From NCBI GenBank assembly GCA_007844125.1, contig CM017558.1:48950772-49014771 (forward strand): a stretch of 64,000 nt of DNA, written 5' to 3'. The notes under the pieces are model-generated. The model did not search any database and was not told the DNA's origin. It saw only the letters and a program-made list of their open reading frames with translations. The position numbers and the translations under genes were made by a program. Positions 52,181 through 63,420 of this stretch are shown piece after piece; the stretch's first letter is position 1, and each line of letters begins with the position of its first letter. The DNA is from Sinonovacula constricta. Its lineage: Eukaryota; Mollusca; Bivalvia; Cardiida; Solecurtidae.

Positions 52181-52392
52181 ACGGGTAGTAGTAATAGTAG
52201 TAGTTGTTGTAGTAGAAGTAGTAGTGGTAGTAGTAGTTGTAGTAGTAGGGTTAGTAGTAGACGTTGTTGTATTTATAGTAAAAGTAGTTATTGTTGTAAT
52301 ACTAGTAGTGATAACTGTAGTAGAAGTTGTTGTTGTAGTATTTGTGGTGGGAGCAGTAGTAGTAGTGGTAGCAGTAGTTGTTGTAGTAGTGG

Positions 52393-52470
<78 letters not shown>

Positions 52471-52508
52471 CAGTAGTAGTAGTAGTAGTAGTCGTAGTAG
52501 TAGTAGTT
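52181..52508. repeat. AGT triplet array next to a decayed family exon
   Basis: On the plus strand this reads AGTAGTAGT with TTG and GGG variants. It is the same class of triplet array as in the gene 1 introns but on the opposite strand relative to the neighbouring exon. It explains the poly-Ser, poly-Val and poly-Thr frames here. Confidence 0.95.
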
Positions 52509-52534
52509 TTTGTATCACAATTAAGGTTCAATAT

Positions 52535-52635
52535 TTGACTATGTTTATAACTGTGTCGGCTTTTTCCGTCAAGGTAAATGGTGTTTTTTTTTAATTTTGA
52601 GATAAGAAAATATCAATTGGTTTCAACGAATACAT
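52535..52635 (-). pseudogene. Decayed exon 1 of the gene 1 family
   Basis: From the ATG at 52635 the minus strand reads MYSLKPIDIFLSQN and then a TAA stop (52593-52591). It aligns with the MKSLKPVEIFFSQD start of gene 1 at 9 of 14 positions. The following nucleotides still align in part (GCCGACACAGTTATAAACA against GTCGACATAGTTATAAACA). No exon 2 with a DNRRLW motif was found downstream. This is a relic copy about 5 kb outside the array. Confidence 0.6.
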
Positions 52636-53180
52636 TTCTGATATCATTTAAAATCTAAATTGACCCCTGTTAGGTTCCTGTATAGATAGTTTTCATGTGA
52701 TGTCAAAGGCACTGATAAGACAGTTTAAGGCAGTCATCTTTGAAGGCAGAATCTAATGCAGGCCGATATAGGGAAATATGTGCTGCATTCAACTCCCCAC
52801 TGTTTTTTATTTTTCAGTCTATTTAACTCAATTTTATATAAAATTTAATAGCTTTTATAAAAGTAATTAAAATATCAATACTATATTTTGTTAGTTTAAA
52901 AGGTAAAAAATACAACATAAAAAGATACTGCTCATTTTGTTTAAGGATGAGTCAATAATTTGATGTATTTCTGTGTATTACTTCTTTGTGCATTTATCAA
53001 TTTTGAAAAATATTGTATTTTAAAAATATGAATTTTAAGAGCTTCCTAATGGTGTATAGCTTTTAATCTCACCACAAATGAAGAGTTACAAGAAATTAAA
53101 ATTTACGCTTGTATACAATTCATGCTGCCTAGAAAAGAGATCTTCACTGATGTGGGAACTATCTATTTATACCCTATTAG
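52636..53180. other. No recognisable gene
   Basis: AT-rich; nothing seen. Confidence 0.45.
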
Positions 53181-53560
53181 CCATTAGAAAGTATAGGTTT
53201 CATTCTCAAAGCAGCTAGTGTATTCTTTATTGTTGTTGGTTAATAGACTATATATGTGTTTGATGGGTTCATCGTTTGTCCAAATTCGATCAGTTATCTG
53301 GAGACGGTGTCCACTTGAAGCAGCCACAGTGCTACAAATGTGTATCTCATGCCGTGAAAACCTAGCTGGCATGATATCACACCCAGTCATATTATCCTGA
53401 CAAAGTCCGGCCATATGTTGAACTAATGTTATTTCTGTTTGAGCGTTAGCATCGGAGCTATATCACTACCGATTAAAGAATATCGCGTACCGGATTTGAA
53501 TCCAGGGCCTCCCGTACCCGGAGCCGAAACCTTATTCATTGTGCTTAATTATACCTTTAG
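53180..53560 (-). mobile_element. tRNA-like SINE, minus orientation
   Basis: On the minus strand, B-box-like GATTCAAATCC (53492-53502) is followed by GTCAGGATAATATGACTGGG and TCACGGCATG, the same core as the element at 47440-47690. Confidence 0.6.
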
Positions 53561-53900
53561 TTTCTATTCATGCAATAGAAGCATTCGCTTCAGAAACATA
53601 AAAAAAGAAGCAAGAAACATTATTATAAAGGTTTGCCACATCTATTTGAACAGAACAGTCAAGAATTAGCAGCACAAAATGGAAGTTAACAAAGACTAAA
53701 TCTAAAAGAAATAAATAGGCAGATACGGTTTGGTTTAAATCATTACCTCATTAAAACCTTGTTACACACTTTTGTATCTTTACAAAACATTTTAAAATTA
53801 ACAAAAAAATCCGGCCATTTCAAATAAGAAACAAAAAATATCACTAAAAGGATTGTTGTTAAAATAATGACAGAAAAGGTAACTAAAAATCAACAGATAA
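53561..53900. other. No recognisable gene
   Basis: AT-rich; nothing seen. Confidence 0.45.
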
Positions 53901-53902
53901 AA

Positions 53903-54775
53903 GTGAATGACAGAGTGTTAGCGTGAATGACAGAGAGTTAGCGTGAATTCCATAGTGTTAGCGTGAATAACATAGTGTTAGCGTGAATGACAGAGTTAGG
54001 GCGAATGACAGAAGTAGCGTGAATGACAGGGTTGGTTAGTGTGAATGACAGAGTGTAAGCGTGAATGACAGAGTTTTAGCGTGAATGACAGTGTAAGCGT
54101 GAATGACAGAGTGTTGTGTGAATTACATAGTGTTAGCGTGAATGACAAAGTGTTAGCGTGAATGACAGAGTTAGGGCGAATGACAGAAGTAGCGTGAATG
54201 ACAGGGTTAGTGTGAATGACAGAGTGTAAGCGTGAATGGCAGAGTTTTAGCGTGAATGACAGTGTAAGCGTGAATGACAGAGTGTTGTGTGAATTACATA
54301 GTGTTAGCGTGAATAACATAGTGTTAGCGTGAATGACAGAGTTAGGGCGAATGACAGAAGTAGCGTGAATGACAGGGTTAGTGTGAATGACAGAGTGTAA
54401 GCGTGAATGACAGAGTTTTAGCGTGAATGACAGAGTGTTACGTGAATTACATAGTGTTAGCGTGAATGACAGAGTGCAAGCATGAATGACAGAGTGTTGC
54501 GTGAATTACATAGTATTAGCGTGAATGACAGAGTTTTAGAGTGAATGACAGAGTTAGGGCGAATGACAGAAGTAGCGTGAATGACAGGGTTAGTGTGAAT
54601 GACAGAGTGTAAGCGTGAATGACAGAGTTTTAGCGTGAATGACAGTGTAAGCGTGAATGACAGAGTGTTAGAGTGAATTACATAGTGTTAGCGTGAATTA
54701 CACAGTGTTAGCGTGAATTACAGAGTTTTAGAGTGAATGACAAAGTTAGCGTGAATGACAGAGTGTTAGCGTGAC
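53903..54775. repeat. 20-bp minisatellite with higher-order structure
   Basis: Units of 15-20 bp built on GCGTGAATGACAGAGTGTTA. A longer block starting at GTTAGGGCGA recurs at 53995, 54170, 54341 and 54553 (spacings 175, 171 and 212 bp). Open frames on the minus strand follow the repeat and are not evidence for a gene. Confidence 0.95.
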
Positions 54776-55287
54776 TCAAAGTTCGCTTTGATATACCAGA
54801 ATAAAACGAAGAATGGAATCAGGAACAGCGATTTATTCTCTTAAATGTGAATAAGGACTTAACATTTAAATGCAGCATGTTGCTACACACAAAAGAATGG
54901 TTTTCGCATATCGCACCGGATATGTGAATTTAGATGACTCGGCACCGAATGAGTGCAACATGCCAATTTGCCGCATCTGTGCTAGTACACTTTCGCTGCC
55001 TCGATTTTTACCTGTAGCGACTTGATATTATAGATGATATTATCCGAAAGAAACAAAGATAATATTGAATAAATTGCACTAGCAATATTGTACAAATGTT
55101 AACCTAACATATAATAATACACATTTAAAAGTTGATAACTCAGCGTGTATGGGAATTTAATTGACTAAAGTATAAATAACATGAAACTGGGTTACGATAA
55201 CGGAATCTGTGTTGTGTGTATACACACTGTCTGTTGTAAAATTTAAAAAAAAAAAACTGTTTCGACATTTAATTTAGTTTTCCTTTC
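54776..55287. other. No recognisable gene
   Basis: Single-copy sequence between the minisatellite and a MITE; nothing seen. Confidence 0.45.
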
Positions 55288-55782
55288 AAGGTGGTATCCG
55301 ACAGTTTGGATCAAAGTATTTTTATTAAACATCATAATAAACCATTGTTACCCGAAAAGATCTCAAAAACGCTGTTTATTAACGTCATTCACCTGTCTAA
55401 AAAGTAAACCATAACGCCACAATCGTCATTTCAAAAATGTCTATCCTATCTGAGCCAAGCTGCACAGTTAGCTATTTTTTATAAAAAGAAAACCACGTAA
55501 CTGCTTATGTTTTAGGTCATCCACGGCATCCACTGTTACGTCGATATCGATTTTTAGCAATAATCCCAATCGTTCTTATTTATAGATTTGAAAAAAGAGA
55601 CAATTTAAGTGTTGATTAACGAGTTTTACTGCCCTAAAATTGAGATACTGTGGAAAATCTTCAGAGTTTAGACTTTAGACTTAAGTATAGTTTTTTTCTG
55701 CAGAAATTATATACAAATAACCCAAAACAGATGTCAGTTATTGTTACATATATTAGATTGGCAACGTGTCGGATACCACCTT
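55288..55782. mobile_element. piggyBac-like MITE (AGGTGGTATCCGACA ends)
   Basis: The left end AAGGTGGTATCCGACA and the right end TGTCGGATACCACCTT are perfect inverted repeats. The right flank is TTAA and the left flank TTCA, consistent with a TTAA target site with one change. No transposase. Confidence 0.65.
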
Positions 55783-55864
55783 TAAGATTAAGATCAATAA
55801 TTTATACATAAAGGACCGTGCATTAGAACCTAATGGTAATGGGATTCCGACGTGATGGCTTTAT

Positions 55865-58800
55865 TTATTGTGCCGTCGGGACCACCACAGGAACTGTGCC
55901 CGGGGTTGAAGGTGCATTGGTCGCGCCAGCGTTTGTAATTCCGGTTGCACTGGCTCCCGTGTTTCCGTTTTGGTTCTCCTGGTTGTCTGGACTCACTTGG
56001 TTTTCTGCCAGCTTCTGCTCCTGTAGAGCGTTTGTTCTGTTCACGTGTTGCGTATACTTCTTGTGTAGGAACTGCACAAATATGATGACGTCAGGTAAGC
56101 TAATAATAACGAAAACGGACATTATGAAGATGATTGCGAAGGAACCGACTGTTTTTGCCGAAGCGCGGTTGTCGTCAGCACTCTCCATTCTGCGCCGGCT
56201 CTTGGAGGTTTCGTCGGGGTTTACAAGAACCAACGTGCCAAACATTTCAATCAGTCTTTGAATGGTTTCATCACTGAGTGGTAGACCGTTGTAGCAGTAG
56301 CAGAGGTTGGTCTCTGGACAAGAGAGGGTGTTAACAGGAGCGGATGTGTTCAAAATCCCGGCGGGAACGACGTCAACTGTTCAAATAAAACAAACATTCA
56401 GATTTAGAGTGATGATGAATTAAAAATAAATACATGTAATTATATTTTGTATCGGTAAATGTTGCGATTTAATTTAATACATAAATGTGCATGTCTTTAT
56501 TGAAGTCAGTCATTTACATAATAATTTTATTAAAATATATCATGATATTACTATTTAGAAATTAGGTCTGCATAATACACAGCCGAACATTTTAAGGTTT
56601 CCAGTTCACTTGAGTACGGCGTATGTTTTGAAGGCACAATCCGAAAGTGCGGACCAGATTTGTTTCCTCAAACAGTCATATAATAATTGTTACCGCGAAA
56701 TGCTGTTCAGTGATGTCCTACACGTATAAGAAATCTGAAGCATAACACAACACTCGTCATTACATGTATGTATTTCCTAATATACCACGCTGCCGTTACC
56801 TTTGCTTTACTAAGAAAACGCGTGGTCATTTACTTTTGTGATGACGTTATCTCTTTATCAGGGCAATTTACTCTGACGCCAGTATCATTTTTTCATAAAT
56901 TCCCATAGTACTCATTTAAAGATTTTGAATAATGAAAAATAGACCGATTTTTTACTGTTCCTACTGTCTAACAAATGATTCAGTGTTCAAAATCGTCATT
57001 TTTAGACTAAAGCATGAATCTTTGCTAAAATAATGTCCAGATTTCTCAAACAGGGTAAGGTTTTGTAAATGGTATTTGGATATAGGCAAGCTATTGAATA
57101 CCATCTATAAAGCCACAGGCCTAGACTTTCCATTTTTTGCATATTCGATAGGAAAATTAGCTACACCCGTAGGCTTAAGTCTTTTTTGTTAAGTTTATCC
57201 TAAAAAAGTGGACCATAGTCATTGATTTTTTTATGTTTATAAACGGGTTGTAACTGCACACATCATTTGGTAATAATATTTTTAATCCAATGAGCACATG
57301 TAAAGTTGGAGTCCATAAGCGAATTTGTAGTCATATTTCACCTTTAACCTCAAAATAATCACAATCACAGGGCGTTGTAACACTCAGTCATAACAGGACA
57401 AACAACTAGTTATTTCAAAATTCATTTATCCTTAGTAAAATCAGGGCCCGGATATGCAAATAGACTTTTATTTTTACATAGTTTCTTGTCAAGTTATACT
57501 TTTCAAAATATACTGAATTTCGTCCATGCTTATTGTTGAAATACCTACGCTGTTAGTAAAAATAACACCATTGCAAAGTTAAAAACTTAGGAACTACTTT
57601 TTCATTCTATTCTATCTTATCCATAAGGGTTATTTCCATTGATTTGGCCCTATTCCTAGTCACCTAATGGCTTCCCCTGTCATATTCTTGATCTGAAGTG
57701 TTTTAACTATATTGGTGTTATTATCACATTTTATGTTTCAATACCATATTATTTCTTCTTCATGTATTTGTTTCCTATTAAAATACATGGTTCTAGCAAA
57801 TGTTGTTAAAATAAACGTATGAACTATCTTTTATCTGTGCATAGTCACCACTGAATAATTCGGTTGGGATACCATTGGGGGAAAACGCAAAGGTTTCGTT
57901 GGCAATGGATTTGTTCAAAATCGATAAAAAAAATAATACAGCCTAAAATAAGCACGAAAAAACACCATTAACCCACTCATGAAAATAGTATTTTCTAGAA
58001 TCACTCGGAGAAATTTTTCTGAAAAAAAAAGTCTGATTAGTCACTTTTTGGCATAAAGTAAAAAAAGAAATCTTACTAAAGTTGCAGGTCCGAACGTATG
58101 TCTTCTTTGAGGTGTCTGGCACTAGCGTGATACTAGCTGACGTCATATTGGTCGTCAAACGTACCTTCTTACGATCGGAGCCGCTGAATGTCGCCGGAAA
58201 TAAAACAAAAAAGAAACAAATAACACAGCTAAATAGAGAAGTCTACTGCGTCGTTGAATCGATTTTTGTACTGTTTTGCAATGGTTATGATAGATGTAAC
58301 TTCAGTGGGTTGAAGATCCCAGAAATTTGTTACTTACTTTCAAAAAATTTCTTACTGCTGCCTTCTACTACTGATAGCATACAATGGACGCTTGACAGGA
58401 GACAATTCCCAATATCATTGTCCTAGCTTTCGTCTTATTAGTGGATGAAAAATGCACGTTCTTTAAAAGGTGGTATTTTATGGTCTGCGCTGTTTAGTCT
58501 AATAATAGAAATGCATGTAGTAATAATAAATGTCGTAACTAAAGTTAACTAAAGGAATAATTTCCAAACACTCAGAAACACGTTTACGTTTTCGTCAAAA
58601 GTGTTTTATATTGGCCAAAAGTCGTAAAGCAATGGAGCTACAACATAGCCATAGGTATCCCGAAGAGCCAGGTTGTATGTATCGTTCTGGAAATTAGCCC
58701 AGGACATTAAATACCGGTAACCTACAAAAGATACAGTAGAAACGTGACGTCAGCTTGGGCGCCGAAAAGGATCCAGAGTGAACCCCGTTGCTTTTAAAAC

Positions 58801-61599
58801 ATAATGACACGACCGTGCGTCGCAAGAAGAAATTTCAATAACCGGATTGATCTACGCTATTCTGAACAACTTCGGTGTGTTTCGGGGCTGAGATTGACAC
58901 GCAACACCGTGTCAAAGGGATTAACTGTATTAACACGGTGTGTTACGGACTGATGTGAGCCCTGGCACGGTATGGCTTTTGTGCCAGTATAGATGGGGCC
59001 AGTCACGGTTTGAGACGGTTTATGAGCCGGTAGGTGCCGGTACACCTGCGGCCGATACACCCCCTGTTAATAACGAATAGTTCCGGTGGAACACTGCAGC
59101 TGCCAGATGATTCCGGGCACACGACGATAAAAAAAGGTTAATTACGGTGAAGTTATTACACGATTAATGTTCCCGTACACAGTACATCCTGCCAAGTCTA
59201 GCTTCAATTCGTGTTGTTTTGAACCTTAATAGGTGAATATCGTCAACTATACCAAAAGTATTTCATAAATTTAAACTTAAAAACTAAATTAGAATTTTAA
59301 GAATCTGCAGTATGCAACCTAATTTTAGAACAGTTGCATTTTTCCAATTTTTATAAGATTACTTATTGATTTCTCAGTCTTTTATTTGTTGCTTTTCATC
59401 GTAAATCATAATATAATATAATAAATTAAAAAACTAAAACATATTCGCGTCTATAGAAGCTAATAGCAAATGATGTTGCTCTTGTTTCAAAGTCATGTTC
59501 ATTAGATTGGAGCAAAATCGGATAACATTTAAGATTTAACCATTTTTCCTTTTCTTAAAGTACCTGGGTATCCCAGTATAACAACTGTTATGCGATATCA
59601 TTTTAAAATATCACGTAACGCATTAAAGTGAAGATCTTTGAATGTTTGTTATTTATTGGTTTAAGTAATTATGTTCCAGTTATCGTAATTGCTGTTATTT
59701 GTTTGTAAGGGTAATTTTTTAAAGGTGGTGTCTGACAGTTTGCCTATATCAAATACATTTAACAAGATCGAACCACTGCTTTGGGGGAATTTTGGCATTT
59801 CTTTGTTTAAATGTATACTTAAGTATTAATAAATACGATTTTAAACACTGTATAACATGATCACAAACGTAAGTTGTCTCATGGTTTTCTAAGTCTAAAA
59901 TAGCTTCATCTGCAGCGTAGCTCGGATTGGAAATACCTGTTTGCAATTACGAGTGGTGATTTATGATTGACTGCTCACACAGATCTAGAACATCAATGAA
60001 CAGCATTTTGCAGGAACTGTCCAGATAACAATCACTTATTTGGTTATTTTAGAAAATACATTTGGGTCCAAACGGATACCATCTTTAAATGTTCAGAATA
60101 AAGAACAAACGGTAATCATTGGAGTTGCTTGGCAATATGTCACTGTACACTCTGTGATTTTTGTTACCTGCAGATATTGGCAATGCACGTAGAATCACCA
60201 GGGCATGTCACTTTACAGTCGTTAAAATCTTCTGCTTGACTTAAGACCAGAAGGCTAGCATTTAAAGCCGCCGCTTCGTCAACTTTAAAACCCGTGAAAA
60301 CGACATGTGTACAGGAGCCTGTAGGAGAAGACATCAGAGTTAATTGTAATTTGTAAACAAATGAAAATAAATACACCGACCGATACAACAACAACAGGAA
60401 TTCAGAGTGTGTATAAACATTCCTCGTTAGAAAATGATCATTTCAACATAAATACAAATGTAATTAATTAGATGAACCAGCTTTTGTAATCCAGTTAATC
60501 ATGATTTGTTTGTTTTTTAAGTTGAAAAAGTTAAAATTGGAGCACTGGTTGTATGGTTTGCTTATAAAGTTTAACCTTAATATTTACAATCCATTATACA
60601 AAAGGCGTTTGTGAATAAATTTATATAAAACAACAATACTGAATGCTCTCCAACTAGCGTTTAGTTAGTTTACATTGATATAATGTGTACAGTCGAACGG
60701 GATGATAAGATCAAATACATGATTGATAAATTTCTATAATGGAAATCAAGTGAACTTTGTTAGGCAAAAACAACAAAACTGCCCTTACACCTTTATAAGT
60801 TAACATGACATTAAATAGAAGAGGCGTATGCCATGACGTTATTGGGCGCCAGTATTGTGTAATAAAGGCCGGCGCTCCACGGTAACCATTGCTTAACCGC
60901 GCAACTATGGAAGCCGCTTAAACCGCGTCGTTAAAGAGTTAACCCAGCAGCGAGGCTGGTTTGAAGTGCTTATATTTCTACCTCTGCGGTTGTTACAACT
61001 GCAAACACCATTGGACAACGTCTACTTTTGATCATAACTTTTTTATAAAACAACAAGAAGAAAAATATGCCTTCCATTTGGTGTGTCTGCAATGTTATCA
61101 TACTAGGGATTGCAGTTGGTCAAGTGACACCATTTTAAGCACGAACCACTTAATGTCCAAACATAGATTTATTTCAAGTTATAAATGGATGTGGCGTCAT
61201 GACTATAATTGTTGTAAGCGAGTTTATAATTGCCGTAGACGTTGTCTGGTCAGTTTGTGACTATTTAAAATTGTGAAAACTACATGTATATTGTGAAAAA
61301 TGCATTTTACCTCTGTGCAACAAAAGTTGCGATTTTCCAATACTGTTATATATGACTAAGGAAAGTCAGTACCTGACACTGTTGTAACATTGACACAGAC
61401 GAACGGCAGCGTATCGTTGCACGGCCAAGCCAGTAGACTGAAAGAGGGTTGAGACAAGTCCATGACTGCACACAGGTCCGTGTACTCACTGGAGTCGGTG
61501 ATGGTGATGTTCACCTCGGCACAAGCCTCGGTGCTGTACCAAGAGGTCAGACCCAGAGGACGTACGAACCCATACCACAGCATGCTCAGGGTACTCATC
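55865..61599 (-). CDS. C-type-lectin-like single-pass membrane protein (3' part, four exons)
   Basis: Exons in transcription order: 61599-61373, 60318-60168, 58183-58077, 56376-55865. All have GT-AG borders, and the phases join as 1, 2 and 1. They encode about 331 residues; the 5' exons are missing. The first exon resembles the C-terminal half of a CTLD: SWYSTEACAEV, DLCAVMDL and AWPCNDTLPFVC. The second is Cys-bearing (DCKVTCPGDSTCIANIC). The fourth has CPETNLCYCYNGLPLSDE, then a basic RRRMESADDNRASAKTVG segment directly before one membrane helix (FAIIFIMSVFVIISLPDVII), and a tail rich in Asn, Thr, Ala and Pro ending PTAQ. I recall similar SA-D-R-SA juxtamembrane segments in molluscan surface proteins. 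Likely a type I receptor-like protein; ligand unknown. Confidence 0.65.
56377..58076. other. Intron of the lectin-like gene
   Basis: A 1.7-kb AT-rich intron between the third and last exons. No element recognised. Confidence 0.6.
58184..59720. other. Intron of the lectin-like gene, distal part
   Basis: Contains a more GC-rich patch (58650-59120) with scattered ACGGTGT and CCGGT words; a 67-codon minus-strand frame there has no support. Otherwise nothing seen. Confidence 0.5.
59721..60086. mobile_element. piggyBac-like MITE inside an intron
   Basis: Ends AGGTGGTGTCTGAC and GGATACCATCT are imperfect inverted repeats related to those of the element at 55288. Reading the ends as AGG..TCT, both flanks are TTAA, the duplication typical of piggyBac elements. 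About 366 bp, no transposase. Confidence 0.6.
60319..61372. other. Intron of the lectin-like gene
   Basis: A 1.05-kb intron with a short GC-rich patch near 60850-60950. A 99-codon plus-strand frame (60961-61260) lies here; I treat it as chance. Confidence 0.5.
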
Positions 61600-62309
61600 C
61601 TACACGGAAATAATTCCCACAAAATAAAGGGCGTAGCATTTTCAAGCATCATTTCCTATATTATAAATACATGTATGTTCTAATAGTCTAATACACGGAA
61701 ATAGTTTTACATGCTTAATAGATACGCAAGATGTGCATGCTATTTTCTGACAATATGGAACATTTAAAACAAATCTAATCAATCTTTCAGTTTAAGTGTT
61801 TATATCCAATTTAAATACTGATTATTACAAAATTGCAGTGTTTCATTGCATATTTTAAGAACATATACTTTTCGAAACGAAAGCCGGCTAGACGTCAACC
61901 CCCACCCCACCATCAACAGTGGTGTGATCAGTGTGAAACGAGCTATGGTCATATTCCATGTTCCAATTCCTTTAAAAGCGAGGTAACTCTGTGTCTCAGT
62001 AAGACCTCTAGTCTGATTCCCTGCGTACTGAAGTGACAAACAGTACGCCTGGCAAACGCAAATAATGGCGGTCCACAATGTTCTATAGATTATATAGGGA
62101 AATGCTACATTTTGTTGCTCACGTGTACAATTTTTTCATAGCTGAAAGATATAAATTAAACAGAACCCAATGCTGGATTGGATTTCCGTGATCAGCTCTC
62201 AGGGCTAATTAATAATACAAACATTGAAAGTGTACCATTATTTCAATCGACACTAAATTCCGGATAAATATATGACTAAACATGACGTACTTACCTAACT
62301 GACCTTACT
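61600..62309. other. Region upstream of the lectin-like exons
   Basis: Should hold the first half of the lectin domain if the gene is complete, but I could not find it. A minus-strand frame with a signal-peptide-like start (MTIARFTLITPLLMVGWG, near 61951) has no donor that matches the phase needed at 61599. A strong minus-strand donor (GTTAG|GTAAGT) lies near 62293; the reading frame MSGTVRSV before it has the required phase 2. Confidence 0.35.
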
Positions 62310-63420
62310 GTACCAGACATAAATATAGCACGTGCAAGATCGGCATTATAATCAGATTTATAATTATGTAAGCAAAGGAAAGGGTGAAAAGTTGGCATTT
62401 TAATTAGATTTCTAAGAGGCTGAGTGATAAAGTTTTGACGTGCCAGCCCTCATTATATTTGTAATGATAGTGGTTTATCATTCGAACGTTGTAACTTATA
62501 TTCAACTTATCATACATTTTGAATGTCAATATAAGGATGTCGTTAATTGTTTTCGTTTGAGAAGAGAAAATTTAGGAAAAGACTTTTTTACTGTAAATTA
62601 TTTGCAGATATATAGACTCGATTGCTTCAGTTTTGATTATTTTTAAGTTATAAATCACTTTGTTCTCATGCAATGTTATGGTTTTACACTAATTCTTGCA
62701 ATTACCCCGATTATTTTTAATTTGAAACTTGTTATTTCTCCCGAAAACTAAATGCGTCTACTTCATAATTATCTTTTTCAGTAATGCGACTCATGTAGTC
62801 TATTGTTCAACTTCATTAGTAATGGCAGCAATGTTTTGCCTAAGATTAAATTCATTTATCAACAAAGCATATAATTAATTTTGCCTAAAAATACTTAGTT
62901 GAATTTGTTTGCTATTAATGGTGGGCTAAACTGTTTTATATTTCAAATGAAAACATTGTTTTTACTGTGCAGTGTCACGTAAATAGCATTTGTTATCATT
63001 GATATCGCGTACGTTAGGGATCCGATACTTTCCGATTGAATATATTTCTTATTCACGTCAAACAATTTTATATCAATAGAAAAGCGTATTATTTAATTTC
63101 TATCTCTTTGTGCATGTCTCTACGTTAGTCCGTCCTTTGCTCTTTCAAATCCATTGCAACAGTGTAGGAAACAGGAAGTTTATTCTTGTCCTGCTTTAAA
63201 TAAATGTTTTGCTTGGATATCTAATACGTTAAGTGCCGAAACTCCAATATATAGGGCCTAGTTTAGGGGAAAGCAATTTGAATCTTAAGAACCACTAAAT
63301 TTTCGGTGTCGGGATATCCCCTAACCCAACTAGAACGTATGTCAAAATCAGTGTTAGACGCCCCTGCTATTTTTCTGCCCTTTCTCTCTCTATTTCTCTC
63401 TCTCGCGCGCTCCCGTTCTC
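62310..63420 (+). repeat. Dispersed repeat, copy B
   Basis: Related to 47690-48540 over several collinear words (see copy A), with extra sequence near 63030-63280. It lies just upstream of the lectin-like exons. Confidence 0.6.

Noticed and set aside
53996..54319. A minus-strand frame of repeated HSRLHSVIH-like peptides
   Set aside because: It is a frame of the 20-bp minisatellite.
53903..54775. CRISPR array
   Set aside because: The units are contiguous and degenerate, with no unique spacers, and the DNA is eukaryotic.
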